NCBI RefSeq assembly: GCF_900110735.1
Contig: NZ_FOET01000003.1
Span: 496,001-560,000, forward strand
Origin: Streptomyces radiopugnans
GTDB lineage: Bacteria > Actinomycetota > Actinomycetes > Streptomycetales > Streptomycetaceae
Direction: 5' to 3'
Length of the DNA: 64,000 bases
In this document: positions 25,229 through 33,969 of the stretch, piece after piece
Numbering within the stretch: the stretch's first letter is position 1
Layout of the letters: each line of letters begins with the position of its first letter
Notes under the pieces: model-generated
The model's input: only the letters and a program-made list of their open reading frames with translations
Databases searched by the model: none
Told to the model about the DNA's origin: nothing
Program-made: the position numbers and the translations under genes

Positions 25229-25277
25229 CCATGACGTTGAACCATGAGTTGACCGCATCGTATTGGCCATGGCTTGA
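25229..25277 (-). promoter_or_regulatory. Two-component promoter with three direct repeats
   Basis: Three related elements (plus-strand CCATGACGTTGA 25229-25240, CCATGAGTTGA 25242-25252, CCATGGCTTGA 25267-25277) surround a minus-strand -10-like TACGAT (25262-25257). They are candidate binding sites for the neighbouring response regulator. Confidence 0.45.
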
Positions 25278-25309
25278 CTCTGGCCACCAAGGAGGAGCAG
25301 CGTCCGAAA

Positions 25310-27655
25310 TCAGACGAACAGTGGGATCGGGTTCAGATTCTCGTAGGCCGTCGGGCGTGTGAGTCGGCCGAGTGTCACCGGTATGTCGAACAGACGGCCC
25401 GGCGCGAAACGCGCCCAGAAGTGACGCAGACCGGGAGCGATCACCCTGACCACCGGAACGCCCACGTCAGGACGTGTCTGGTCGAGCACCAGCAACTCCG
25501 TTCCACGGGCTTCGAGGAGGGACCGGGCTGTCTCCACATCGTCGTACAGATCGTGACGAGGGGTGTGCGTGTAGTCGGACGGGAGCAGTGGTGCCGTTGA
25601 CTGGTCCGGAGCCAAATATGGCTGATTCCTTACGGTCGCACGGGTCCACCACGACAACAGCTCGGGAGGTGCGGCACCGTACCCGGCCCCGTTCTCCCCG
25701 ACGCGGGCCACCGAGGCGGCCAGCTGCCCCATCTCCGTCAGCGCGCGGCGCAGCGCCAGCCGGGGATCGAAGTGGGCGCCGAACCCCAGGACGATGTCCT
25801 GCGCGGGCTTGTCCGTGCGTCGCGACAGCGCCGCCATCACGGGAACACCCAGGTCGGCGGTGAGATCCAGGACCCACAGCTTCCGCTTCATCCGCGCGTA
25901 GACGTCCCGCAGCCCGGCGAGCCAGGGCTCGTCGAAGGCGTCCAGGTCCACGGCCGGCTGGCGGGTGCGGTTGTACCACCACAGGGCCACCGCGTCGCGC
26001 TCGACCAGCTCCAGGAAGCCCTGGACGACGGCGTCCTCCAGACTGCCGCCCGCCGCGTTCCCGTTGGAGTCGGCGCGGGGCTCGCCCGAGCCGGGGGAGG
26101 TGCGGTGGCCGAAATACAGCATGGAGGTGGGCAGCAGCCGGTGGACCCGGTCCGTCAGGGACCACACGGGCGTCCACTCCACCGGGCGGTCGGCGTCGAA
26201 GGGCGCGCACACCTGGTGGAAGGGGGAGGCGGTGGCGTTCCAGCGCTCCCGGTCCCGGAACTGCCGCTCGTCGAAGAGCTGGCACGCGTTGGGGTGGATC
26301 GCCTGCTCCCCCAGGCCCCGCAGACTGTCGTACACCACGGGCTCGTCGCCCTGGCGGGTGGCGCAGTAGCGCTCCACCGCCTCGCACAGGGCGCCGACCT
26401 CGGCCTCCAGCGCGGTGACGCCCTTGCCTCCGCTGAGACTGCGCAGCCCGCCGCGGAGATCGGCGAGCGTGTGGGCGTCCAGCGCCAGGTTGTGGCCCGA
26501 GACGTAGGAGTTGAGGCCGTCGGGCAGCCGGGCGTCCCGCCGCACCTCGCGCACGATCCCGGTGACCGGGTCCACCAGGTGCCCGTACCGCTCCAGGACC
26601 TGCTCGGGAGTGAGGGCGCGGTCGTTGCTCCCGCTCCGCGCCGCCTTCGGACGGGCCGCCAGGGCGACCGGCCGCCGTACCAGGCCGGAGACCAGCGACG
26701 GGTCGCCGCACTCCGGGCACTGGGGGCGCCGGTGCGCCGCGTGCTGGCCGGTGCGCAGGGTGAGGGTGTCCAGTACGCGGACGGCGCCCTGGCCCTCGTT
26801 GCGCACCCCCGCCAGCCACTTCGCCGCCTCCAGCACCGCCATCCTCAGTCCCATCCCGCGCCCGGCCGCCAGGGAGGCGGACGGGCGCGGCAGGGGCGCG
26901 TCGCTGCCGATGGCGCGCTGGAGCGGCACCTCCGAGCGTCGGTGGATGCGGATCCGGTGCGCCAGGCAGGACCAGCAGGGCCCAGAGCCCGGCCGGAACA
27001 CCGGTCCCACCCAGGGTTCGGGGCCGTACGGGCCGGCCAGCAGCCAGGGCATCCCCCGCTCGCGGTGCCAGGCGTCCACGGAACGCAGCCCGGGGGCCAG
27101 GTAGTCGTCGCAGAGCACCAGCGAGAAAACGTTACTGCCGGACCCGCTGCCGCTGCCGTTGCCGCTGTCGCCGTCCGGTTCCCCCTCCGGTGCGGGAAGC
27201 GGACCCAGCACCCTCAGACCGGACTCCTCGCAGGCCGCGCGGGCCTGGTCGCCGTCCACACCGCCGACGGTGACCAGCCGTACGGTGGTGTGGGCCAGCG
27301 CCGCGTCCGCGGCGCCGCCGTCCAGGCCGGCCAGCTCCCAGTAGGCCGCCGCCGAGACGTCGGTCCCCTCCCCCGGAGCGGACCGGTAGCCGACGAGATT
27401 GGCCCGCGCCAGTTCCCCGATGATCCGGCCGGCCTCCGCCGGAGGGACCAGGGCGCCGGCCTCGCGCAGCACCCCGGCCACCGTGCGGGTGCCGTCCAGC
27501 AGCGGGGCGAGCACCTCGGCCCGGCTGCCGTACAGCGCCCTGACCCCGCGCGGCGAGAGCAGGTAGACCGCCTCGCCGGGCACCACCTCGGCCCGCAGAT
27601 GGCGACGGAAGCCCACGAAGGGGCCGCCGTCGGCAGCCTCTTCGCGTTGTCTCAC
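25310..27655 (-). CDS. TOMM-type cyclodehydratase: E1-like (Ocin-ThiF) domain fused to YcaO, 781 aa
   Basis: RiPP-modifying enzyme. Residues about 1-340 form an E1-like/leader-recognition part with two Cys pairs for zinc (CWSCLAHR and CPECGDP). Residues about 365-781 are a YcaO domain, with ALEAEVGALCEAVERYCA as the ATP-site helix, GFLELVERDAVALWWYNR and a Pro-containing C-terminus NPIPLFV. Such fusions bind a precursor leader and convert Cys/Ser/Thr to azolines using ATP. GTG start at 27655 overlaps the precursor stop (GTGA). A lower-GC patch lies near 25,600-25,640. No azoline dehydrogenase, protease or exporter is adjacent. Confidence 0.88.
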   Translation of the reverse strand: MRQREEAADGGPFVGFRRHLRAEVVPGEAVYLLSPRGVRALYGSRAEVLAPLLDGTRTVAGVLREAGALVPPAEAGRIIGELARANLVGYRSAPGEGTDVSAAAYWELAGLDGGAADAALAHTTVRLVTVGGVDGDQARAACEESGLRVLGPLPAPEGEPDGDSGNGSGSGSGSNVFSLVLCDDYLAPGLRSVDAWHRERGMPWLLAGPYGPEPWVGPVFRPGSGPCWSCLAHRIRIHRRSEVPLQRAIGSDAPLPRPSASLAAGRGMGLRMAVLEAAKWLAGVRNEGQGAVRVLDTLTLRTGQHAAHRRPQCPECGDPSLVSGLVRRPVALAARPKAARSGSNDRALTPEQVLERYGHLVDPVTGIVREVRRDARLPDGLNSYVSGHNLALDAHTLADLRGGLRSLSGGKGVTALEAEVGALCEAVERYCATRQGDEPVVYDSLRGLGEQAIHPNACQLFDERQFRDRERWNATASPFHQVCAPFDADRPVEWTPVWSLTDRVHRLLPTSMLYFGHRTSPGSGEPRADSNGNAAGGSLEDAVVQGFLELVERDAVALWWYNRTRQPAVDLDAFDEPWLAGLRDVYARMKRKLWVLDLTADLGVPVMAALSRRTDKPAQDIVLGFGAHFDPRLALRRALTEMGQLAASVARVGENGAGYGAAPPELLSWWTRATVRNQPYLAPDQSTAPLLPSDYTHTPRHDLYDDVETARSLLEARGTELLVLDQTRPDVGVPVVRVIAPGLRHFWARFAPGRLFDIPVTLGRLTRPTAYENLNPIPLFV

Positions 27656-28020
27656 GCCCCCACCGTTCCCGGAACCTCCAGGTGGAAGGCGTCCGCGCGG
27701 GTGCAGCCGAAGCAGGCCAGCTGCTCGGCGTCACGGGCGTCGAGCTGCTCCAGGTCCTCGATGAGCAGCGGATCGCCGGCGTAGACCGGCTCGGAGGCGC
27801 ACAGGCCGAGCTCCGCGAGGATCGCCACGGAGTCCGGCACGCCGCCGTAGGGCGTCTCGGCGGCGGGCAGGCCGAACTCGGCCAGCACCGCGACCGGGTC
27901 GGCGGTGTAGCGGGCCTCCAGGCCGGGCTCCAGCCCGGTGCGGACGGCCAGCTCGGCGAAGCGCCGATCCTCCGTGCCGGTGTGCTCCGTCGAGGCGGTG
28001 GTGGGCGTGTTGGTTCGCAT
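27652..28020 (-). CDS. Probable RiPP (TOMM) precursor peptide with NHLP-like repeated leader, 122 aa
   Basis: A small acidic protein directly upstream of, and overlapping, the YcaO fusion. The region from residue 39 has three imperfect repeats of about 21 aa: TADPVAVLAEFGLPAAETP, PDSVAILAELGLCASEPV and GDPLLIEDLEQLDARDAEQ. The first two resemble nitrile-hydratase-like leader peptides (ADPxAxLAEFGL). The C-terminus has CFGCT (Cys103, Cys106, Thr107) followed by RADAFHLEVPGTVGA, the likely modified core. The ATG at 28020 follows GGGGGT; a longer frame to 28149 lacks a good site. Function as a precursor is inferred from position, size and sequence. Confidence 0.7.
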   Translation of the reverse strand: MRTNTPTTASTEHTGTEDRRFAELAVRTGLEPGLEARYTADPVAVLAEFGLPAAETPYGGVPDSVAILAELGLCASEPVYAGDPLLIEDLEQLDARDAEQLACFGCTRADAFHLEVPGTVGA

Positions 28021-28260
28021 CTGAAGACCCCCATATGAGTCGGACGGCCGAGCGTTCGAATCAATCGTGATGATTGTGTGATCCATGCCACCGGGGAGCC
28101 CAGTGCGGCGTTCACCACCGACCCATGAGATTTTCACGACCGCGCTCATGAGCGCCTCACTGTGCGCCGCTCCCGCACCGTGCGAGCCTCACTCAATGCT
28201 CCGAGAGGAACCGTCAGGCGGATTGCCGGCGGGTAAGGCTCGACAAGGGGAGAGCACACC
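28021..28260. promoter_or_regulatory. Divergent promoter region between RiPP locus and SARP gene
   Basis: A relatively AT-rich 240 bp with no supported gene. It holds an inverted repeat CAATC-gtgat-GATTG (28063-28077) and, toward the SARP, a GGGGAGA ribosome site. The heptamer array typical of SARP targets was not found here. Confidence 0.5.
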
Positions 28261-29055
28261 ATGGAGATCAAGGTTCTGGGTCCGCTCGCGGCGGTGGAGC
28301 GGGGAGTGTCTGTGGTTCCGAGCGCCGCCAAACCGAGGCAGATCCTCGCACTGCTCGCCCTCCAGGCCGACCACGTGGTGACCGTGCCGACCCTGATGGA
28401 GGAGATCTGGGGCGAGAACGTCCCGCGCAGCGCCGCCACCACCCTGCAGACCTACATCCTCCAGCTGCGCCGCAGGATCGCGGTGGCGCTGGAGGACGAC
28501 CCGGCGCGGGAGGCCAAGGACGTGCTGATCACCCAGCACGGCGGCTATCTGCTCCAGGTGCAGCCCGGCCAGGTGGACGTCCAGGAGTTCGAGCAGCTCG
28601 CCGCGTCCGGCCGGGCCGCCTACGACGCCGGCGACGACCGCACGGCTTCCGAGCTGCTGGGCCGCGCGCTGAAGATGTGGCACGGCCCCGCACTGGTGGA
28701 CGTGAGGGTCGGAAGCGTCCTGGAGCTGGAGGTCCTGCGCATGGAGGAGGACCGGATGGCGGCCCTGGAGCGCCGCGTCGACGCCGACCTGCGGCTCGGC
28801 CGGCACACCGAACTCGTTCCCGAACTGCGGGTGCTGTCTGCCCGTCACCCCATGCACGAGAACTTCTGCGCCCAGCTGATGGTGGCCCTGCACCGCTCGG
28901 GCAACTCCTGGCGGGCCCTGGAGTCCTACCAGAGGCTGCGCAGCACACTCATCGACGAGCTGGGCATGGAGCCCTCGCCGAAGCTCCAGCGGCTGCACCA
29001 CGCGGTGCTCTCCGGCGACCCGCAGCTCGACGCCACGGCGCACGCGGCGCGCTGA
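28261..29055 (+). CDS. SARP-family pathway activator, 264 aa
   Basis: Streptomyces antibiotic regulatory protein of the ActII-ORF4/RedD size class. OmpR-like winged-helix DNA-binding domain at about residues 1-95 (MEIKVLGPLAAVERG, KPRQILALLALQADHVV, TLQTYILQLRRRI, QHGGYLLQ), then a bacterial transcriptional activation domain at about 100-250 (EFEQLAASGRAAYDAGD, RHPMHENFCAQLMVALHRSGN, ALESYQRLRSTLIDELGMEPSPKLQRLH). No ATPase or TPR extension. ATG 28261 after GGGGAGA. It is the natural candidate to bind the 11-bp-spaced heptamers found before nearly all cluster operons, and lies just upstream of one (29089-29120). Confidence 0.95.
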   Translation: MEIKVLGPLAAVERGVSVVPSAAKPRQILALLALQADHVVTVPTLMEEIWGENVPRSAATTLQTYILQLRRRIAVALEDDPAREAKDVLITQHGGYLLQVQPGQVDVQEFEQLAASGRAAYDAGDDRTASELLGRALKMWHGPALVDVRVGSVLELEVLRMEEDRMAALERRVDADLRLGRHTELVPELRVLSARHPMHENFCAQLMVALHRSGNSWRALESYQRLRSTLIDELGMEPSPKLQRLHHAVLSGDPQLDATAHAAR

Positions 29056-29088
29056 CCGGCGCGGCCGGAGCGGAAGCGGCCCGGCTGC

Positions 29089-29120
29089 TCCAGCCGACCT
29101 CTAGGCGGCGTTCCTACGTT
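29089..29120 (+). promoter_or_regulatory. SARP-type promoter of the carboxyltransferase gene, near-leaderless
   Basis: TCCAGCC (29089-29095) and TCTAGGC (29100-29106) have an 11-bp period. TACGTT (29115-29120) follows after 8 bp. The ATG at 29127 is only 6 bp past the -10, so the transcript is probably leaderless. Confidence 0.7.
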
Positions 29121-29126
29121 CGGCCG

Positions 29127-30752
29127 ATGACGATCCTCGACGACATCACGACGAGCGCACCGGCATCGCGGACCGCCCCGGACCAGGTGGTGGAACCCGG
29201 GCCCGACCTGCGCCGGGCCACGGCCGAACTGCTCCGGCTCAAGGAGGAGGTGGGCCGGGGCCCCGATCCGGAGGCCACCCGCCGGCAGCACGCCAAGGGC
29301 AAGCTCACCGTCCGCGAGCGGCTGGAGGTCCTCTTCGACGAGGGCACCTTCACCGAGATCGAGCCGCTGCGCCGCCACCGCGCCACCGGCTTCGGCCTGG
29401 AGGACCGCAAGCCGCACGGCGACGGTGTCATCACCGGCTGGGGCACCGTCCACGGCCGCACCGTCTTCGCCTACGCCCACGACTTCCGCGTCTTCGCCGG
29501 CGCCCTGGGCGAGGCCCACGCCGCCAAGGTCCACAAGGTGATGGACCTGGCGCGGGCCGCGGGCGCGCCGCTGGTCTCCCTCAACGACGGGGCCGGCGCC
29601 CGCATCCAGGAGGGCGTGACCGCGCTGGCCGGCTACGGCGGCATCTTCCGCCGCAACACCGCCGCCTCCGGGGTGATCCCGCAGATCTCGGTGATGCTGG
29701 GCCCGTGCGCGGGCGGGGCGGCCTACTCCCCGGCGCTGACCGACTTCGTGTTCATGGTCCGCGGGACCTCGCAGATGTTCATCACCGGACCCGACGTGGT
29801 CAAGGCGGTGACGGGCGAGGAGATCACCCACAACGGGCTGGGCGGCGCCGACGCGCACGCCGCGACCTCCGGGGTCGCCGGCTTCGCCCACGACGACGAG
29901 ACCGAGTGCCTGGAGGACGTCCGCTACCTGCTGTCCCTGCTGCCGCAGAACAACCGCGAGCTGCCGCCCGTCGTCCGCGGCGGCGACCCGGCCGACCGGC
30001 GCTGCGAGGCGCTGGCCGACCTCGTCCCCGCCGACGGCAACCGGGCCTACGACGTGCGCGCGGTGATCGAGGAGATCGTCGACGACGGCGAGTACTTCGA
30101 GGTGCACGAGGCCTGGGCGCGCAACGTGGTGTGCGCACTGGCGCGCATCGACGGCCAGGTGGTGGGCGTGGTGGCCAACCAGCCCCAGCAGCTGGCCGGG
30201 GTGCTGGACATCCACGCCTCCGAGAAGGCCGCCCGCTTCGTCTCCACCTGCGACGCCTTCAACATCCCGCTGGTGACCCTGATCGACGTGCCCGGCTTCC
30301 TGCCGGGCGTGGACCAGGAGCACGGCGGGATCATCCGGCACGGGGCGAAGCTGCTGTACGCGTACTGCAACGCCACCGTGCCGCGCGTCTCCGTCGTGCT
30401 GCGCAAGGCCTACGGCGGCGCGTACATCGTGATGGACTCCCAGTCCATCGGCGCGGACCTGACCTACGCCTGGCCGACCAACGAGATCGCGGTGATGGGC
30501 GCCGAGGGCGCGGCGAACGTCGTCTTCCGGCGGCAGATCGCCGCCGCCGACGACCCCGAGGCCACCCGGGCGGAGCTGGTCGAGGAGTACCGGTCCGAGC
30601 TGATGCACCCCTACTACGCGGCCGAGCGCGGCCTGGTCGACGACGTCATCGACCCCGCCGACACCCGGCGGGTCCTGGCCCGTTCCCTGGCCATGCTCCG
30701 CCGCAAACAGGCCGACCTGCCCGAGCGCAAGCACGGCAACGTCCCGCTGTAG
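29127..30752 (+). CDS. Acyl-CoA carboxylase carboxyltransferase (beta) subunit, 541 aa
   Basis: Biotin-dependent carboxyltransferase. Crotonase-fold N and C halves are seen: SLNDGAGARIQEGVTALAGYGGIF, ISVMLGPCAGGAAYSPALTDF, then FNIPLVTLIDVPGFLPGVDQEHGGIIRHGAKLLYAY and AWPTNEIAVMGAEGAANVVF. At the substrate-selecting position the sequence is GGAYIVMDS, so Ile434 stands where propionyl-specific PccB has Asp. From the Streptomyces AccB/PccB comparison this favours acetyl-CoA use, hence malonyl-CoA supply. It works with the epsilon subunit at 17133 and an alpha subunit outside the window. Confidence 0.93.
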   Translation: MTILDDITTSAPASRTAPDQVVEPGPDLRRATAELLRLKEEVGRGPDPEATRRQHAKGKLTVRERLEVLFDEGTFTEIEPLRRHRATGFGLEDRKPHGDGVITGWGTVHGRTVFAYAHDFRVFAGALGEAHAAKVHKVMDLARAAGAPLVSLNDGAGARIQEGVTALAGYGGIFRRNTAASGVIPQISVMLGPCAGGAAYSPALTDFVFMVRGTSQMFITGPDVVKAVTGEEITHNGLGGADAHAATSGVAGFAHDDETECLEDVRYLLSLLPQNNRELPPVVRGGDPADRRCEALADLVPADGNRAYDVRAVIEEIVDDGEYFEVHEAWARNVVCALARIDGQVVGVVANQPQQLAGVLDIHASEKAARFVSTCDAFNIPLVTLIDVPGFLPGVDQEHGGIIRHGAKLLYAYCNATVPRVSVVLRKAYGGAYIVMDSQSIGADLTYAWPTNEIAVMGAEGAANVVFRRQIAAADDPEATRAELVEEYRSELMHPYYAAERGLVDDVIDPADTRRVLARSLAMLRRKQADLPERKHGNVPL

Positions 30753-30789
30753 TGCCCAAAGACCCCCGGAAGCGGTGGCCGCCGGCCCG

Positions 30790-30832
30790 TCCAGAGGGGC
30801 GCGAGTCACCGTCTAGGGACGGCTTCAACCAT
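30790..30832 (+). promoter_or_regulatory. SARP-type promoter of the minimal PKS operon
   Basis: TCCAGAG (30790-30796), GCGAGTC (30801-30807) and TCTAGGG (30812-30818) have an 11-bp period. AACCAT (30827-30832) follows after 8 bp. It leaves a leader of about 200 bases before the KS gene. Confidence 0.65.
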
Positions 30833-30998
30833 GGGGTCACCGGAAGCGGCGGCGCGTCACGAGCGGGCGGTCGCCCGGCCCGGCACCGGGGCGGCAAGGG
30901 ACCGAACCCCGAACCGCCCCGGCCGCCGAAACCCTCAGCAAACGCCACGAGAGCGTCACGGACGAAGGGAACGGCAGTGGCCCGCACAGTTCCAACCG

Positions 30999-31022
30999 CC
31001 GGATGCCGAAAGCGGCATCCGG
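30999..31022 (+). promoter_or_regulatory. Leader hairpin just upstream of the KS ribosome binding site
   Basis: CCGGATGCCG, loop AAAG, then the exact complement, ending 8 bases before the AAGGGGAGG of the ketosynthase gene. Placed to act as an mRNA stabiliser or translation-modulating element in the 5' leader. Confidence 0.5.
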
Positions 31023-31045
31023 TCCCGTCGAAGGGGAGGTAAGCG

Positions 31046-32314
31046 GTGGTACGCAGAGTCGTGATCACAGGTCTGGGCGTCGTCGCCCCCGGCGGGGTCG
31101 GCGTCAAGGAGTACTGGGAGCTGCTCACCGCGGGACGCACCGCGACCCGCGCGATCTCCTTCTACGACGCCTCCCCCTTCCGCTCGCGGGTCGCCGCCGA
31201 GTGCGACTTCGACCCCGCGGCCGCGGGCCTGAGCCCGCAGGAGATCCGCAGGCTCGACCGGGCCGCCCAGTTCGCCGTGGTCTCCACCCGCGAGGCGCTG
31301 GCCGACAGCGGCCTGGACGTCTCCGCCCTGGACCCGTCCCGGATCGGCACCTCGCTCGGCAGCGCGGTGGGCTGCACCACCAGCCTGGAGCGCGAGTACG
31401 TGGTGGTCAGCGACGGCGGCCGCAAGTGGAACGTCGACCACGAGTACGCGGTGCCTGAGCTGTACCGCCACTTCGTGCCCAGCTCCATGGCCGCCGAGGT
31501 GGGGCAGGAGGCCGGCGCCGAGGGCCCGGCGGCGGTGGTCTCCACCGGCTGCACCTCCGGCCTGGACTCGCTCGGCCACGCGGTCGAGCTGATCCGCGAG
31601 GGCACCTGCGACGTGATGATCGCCGGCGCGACGGAGGCGCCGATCTCGCCCATCACCTCGGCCTGCTTCGACGCCATCCACGCCACCACGCCCCGCAACG
31701 ACACGCCCGAGAGCGCCTGCCGCCCCTTCGACCGGACCCGCAGCGGCCTGGTCCTGGGCGAGGGCGCGGCGATCCTGGTCCTGGAGGAGCTGGAGAGCGC
31801 CCGCAGGCGCGGGGCCCACATCTACGCGGAGATCGCGGGCTTCGCCGCCCGCTGCAACGCGTACCACATGACCGGCCTCAAGCCCGACGGCCGCGAGATG
31901 GCCGAGGCCATCGACGCGGCCATGGACGAGGCCCGCCTCGACCCGACGGCGATCGACTACATCAACGCCCACGGCTCCGGCACCAAGATGAACGACCGCC
32001 ACGAGACCGGCGCCTTCAAGCGCAGCCTGGGCGACCACGCGTACGCCACCCCCATCAGCTCCATCAAGTCGATGATCGGCCACTCGCTGGGCGCCATCGG
32101 CTCCCTGGAGATCGCGGCCTGCGCGCTGGCGATGGAGCACGGCGTCCTGCCGCCCACCGCCAACCTGCACGAGCCGGACCCCGAACTCGACCTCGACTAC
32201 ATCCCGCTGACCGCCCGGGAGAGGAAGACCGACACGGTGCTCAGCGTCGGCAGCGGCTTCGGCGGCTTCCAGAGCGCCATGCTGCTCGCCCGGCCGGAGA
32301 GGAGTGCCCGATGA
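31046..32314 (+). CDS. Type II PKS ketosynthase alpha (KS-alpha), 422 aa
   Basis: Condensing subunit of the minimal PKS, elongating with malonyl-ACP. Catalytic triad present at canonical positions: Cys169 ([12 protein letters not shown]), His309 ([12 protein letters not shown]) and His346 ([13 protein letters not shown]). Other family marks are [17 protein letters not shown] at the N-terminus and [11 protein letters not shown] at the C-terminus. GTG start at 31046 after AAGGGGAGG. The stop overlaps the CLF start (ATGA), the usual coupling for an obligate heterodimer. Confidence 0.98.
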   Translation: MVRRVVITGLGVVAPGGVGVKEYWELLTAGRTATRAISFYDASPFRSRVAAECDFDPAAAGLSPQEIRRLDRAAQFAVVSTREALADSGLDVSALDPSRIGTSLGSAVGCTTSLEREYVVVSDGGRKWNVDHEYAVPELYRHFVPSSMAAEVGQEAGAEGPAAVVSTGCTSGLDSLGHAVELIREGTCDVMIAGATEAPISPITSACFDAIHATTPRNDTPESACRPFDRTRSGLVLGEGAAILVLEELESARRRGAHIYAEIAGFAARCNAYHMTGLKPDGREMAEAIDAAMDEARLDPTAIDYINAHGSGTKMNDRHETGAFKRSLGDHAYATPISSIKSMIGHSLGAIGSLEIAACALAMEHGVLPPTANLHEPDPELDLDYIPLTARERKTDTVLSVGSGFGGFQSAMLLARPERSAR

Positions 32315-33585
32315 CCGCATCACCGACGGCGCCCGCGGTACGGCCCGCGGCGGCGACCGCGCCGGCCGTACGGACCACCGCGGTCGTGACCGGCCTGGGC
32401 ATCGCCGCCCCCAACGGCCTGGGCACCGAGGACTACTGGAAGGCCACCCTGGCCGGCGAGAGCGGCCTGGGGCGCGTCACCCGCTTCGACCCGTCCCAGT
32501 ACCCCTCCACCGTCGGCGGGGAGGTGCCCGGCTACGTCGCCGAGGAGCACATCCCCAGCCGGCTGATGCCGCAGACCGACCACATGACCCGCCTGGCGCT
32601 CACCGCGGCCGACTGGGCCGTGGCCGACGCCGGGATCGTCCCCGGCGACCTGCCCGAATACGGCATGGGCGTGGTCACCGCCGCCTCCGGCGGGGCGGTG
32701 GAGTTCGGCCAGCGCGAGCTGCAGAACCTGTGGAGCCAGGGCAAGGAGTACGTCAGCGCCTACCAGTCCTTCGCCTGGTTCTACGCCGTCAACACCGGCC
32801 AGATCTCCATCCGCCACAAGATGCGCGGCCCCAGCGGGGTGCTGCTGACCGAGCAGGCCGGCGGCATCGACTCCATCGGCCACGCCCGCCGCCACGTCCG
32901 CAAGGGCGTGCCCGTGGTCGTCACCGGCGGCGTCGACGCGGCCCTGTGCCCCTGGGGCTGGGTCCCGCAGATCGCCTCCGGTCTGATGAGCACCGAGTCC
33001 GACCCCTCCCGCGCCTATCTGCCCTTCTCGGCGGAGGCGAGCGGATACGTGCCGGGCGAGGGCGGTGCGATCCTCATCGTGGAGGACGCCGAGTCCGCCC
33101 GGGAGCGCGGCGCCGAACGCGTCTACGGCACCGTCGCCGGCTACGCGGCCACCCTCGACCCCGCGCCCGGCAGCGGACGGCCGTCCGCGCTGCGCCGGGC
33201 CGCCGAGAACGCCCTGGCCGACGCCGGACTGGCCCCCTCGGACGTCGACGTCGTCTTCGCCGACGCGGCGGGCACCCCCGAACTGGACCGGGCCGAGGCC
33301 GGGGTGCTGGAGGAGCTCTTCGGCGCCCGCGGCGTACCGGTCACCGCGCCCAAGAGCATGACCGGGCGGCTGCTCGCCGGAGGCGCCGCGCTGGACGCGG
33401 CCACCGCGCTGCTGGCACTGCGCGACGGCGTCATCCCGCCGACCGCGGGTGTCGCCGAGGCCGACCCCGGCCACCGGATCGACCTGGTCACCGCCGCCCG
33501 CGAGGCCGACCTGCGCACCGCGCTGGTGCTGGCCCGCGGCCACGGCGGCTTCAACGCGGCGCTCGTCCTGCGCCGCGCCGACTGA
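32311..33585 (+). CDS. Chain-length factor (KS-beta), 424 aa
   Basis: Non-condensing partner of KS-alpha. The active Cys is replaced by Gln182 ([11 protein letters not shown]), the CLF hallmark. [29 protein letters not shown] forms the interface region. The residues lining the polyketide tunnel, aligned with actinorhodin CLF positions 109/112/116 (Phe/Thr/Phe), are here Val130, Gly133 and Leu137. Smaller gates usually accompany chains longer than octaketides, so a decaketide or longer, or a bulky starter, is suggested. About 20 extra N-terminal Ala/Pro-rich residues precede TTAVVTGLG. Translationally coupled to KS-alpha. Confidence 0.97.
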   Translation: MTASPTAPAVRPAAATAPAVRTTAVVTGLGIAAPNGLGTEDYWKATLAGESGLGRVTRFDPSQYPSTVGGEVPGYVAEEHIPSRLMPQTDHMTRLALTAADWAVADAGIVPGDLPEYGMGVVTAASGGAVEFGQRELQNLWSQGKEYVSAYQSFAWFYAVNTGQISIRHKMRGPSGVLLTEQAGGIDSIGHARRHVRKGVPVVVTGGVDAALCPWGWVPQIASGLMSTESDPSRAYLPFSAEASGYVPGEGGAILIVEDAESARERGAERVYGTVAGYAATLDPAPGSGRPSALRRAAENALADAGLAPSDVDVVFADAAGTPELDRAEAGVLEELFGARGVPVTAPKSMTGRLLAGGAALDAATALLALRDGVIPPTAGVAEADPGHRIDLVTAAREADLRTALVLARGHGGFNAALVLRRAD

Positions 33586-33682
33586 GCCGTACCCACCGAG
33601 GCCGTACCGACCGGCCCCCCGACCCCGCCGACCCCCCACACACGCACCGCCGCATCCACGCACACCACAGAGAGGAACCAAC

Positions 33683-33958
33683 ATGTCCACGACCACCACG
33701 AAGACCGAGGTGACCCTGGCCGACCTGACCCGGATGCTGCGCGAGAGCGCCGGCGAGGAGGAGGGCGTGGACCTGGACGGCGATGTCCTGGACACCCCGT
33801 TCATCGACCTCGGCTACGACTCCCTCGCCCTGCTCCAGGTCATCGGCCAGATCCAGCGCGAGTACGGGATCGCGATACCGGACGACGCGGTCGTCGACGC
33901 CGAGACCCCGCACGCCCTGCTTGACCTCATCAACTCCGGCCAGGCCTCCCCCGCCTGA
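33683..33958 (+). CDS. Type II PKS acyl carrier protein, 91 aa
   Basis: Carries the growing polyketide on phosphopantetheine at Ser47 in DLGYDSLALLQ. Typical helix pattern with TLADLTRMLRES at the N-terminus and DDAVVDAETPHALLDLINS at the C-terminus. ATG at 33683 after AGAGGAA; 97 bp downstream of the CLF. A hairpin (33970-34002) follows and could lower read-through into the AT gene. Confidence 0.97.
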   Translation: MSTTTTKTEVTLADLTRMLRESAGEEEGVDLDGDVLDTPFIDLGYDSLALLQVIGQIQREYGIAIPDDAVVDAETPHALLDLINSGQASPA

Positions 33959-33969
33959 GCCGGCCCCGG

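Noticed and set aside
28021..28260. SARP-type array before the RiPP precursor or the SARP gene itself
   Set aside because: A TCGAACG occurs on the minus strand, but no partner heptamer with -10 at the right distance.
28261..29055. bldA control through TTA codons in the SARP or PKS genes
   Set aside because: I did not see a TTA codon in the SARP or in the cluster frames I checked.
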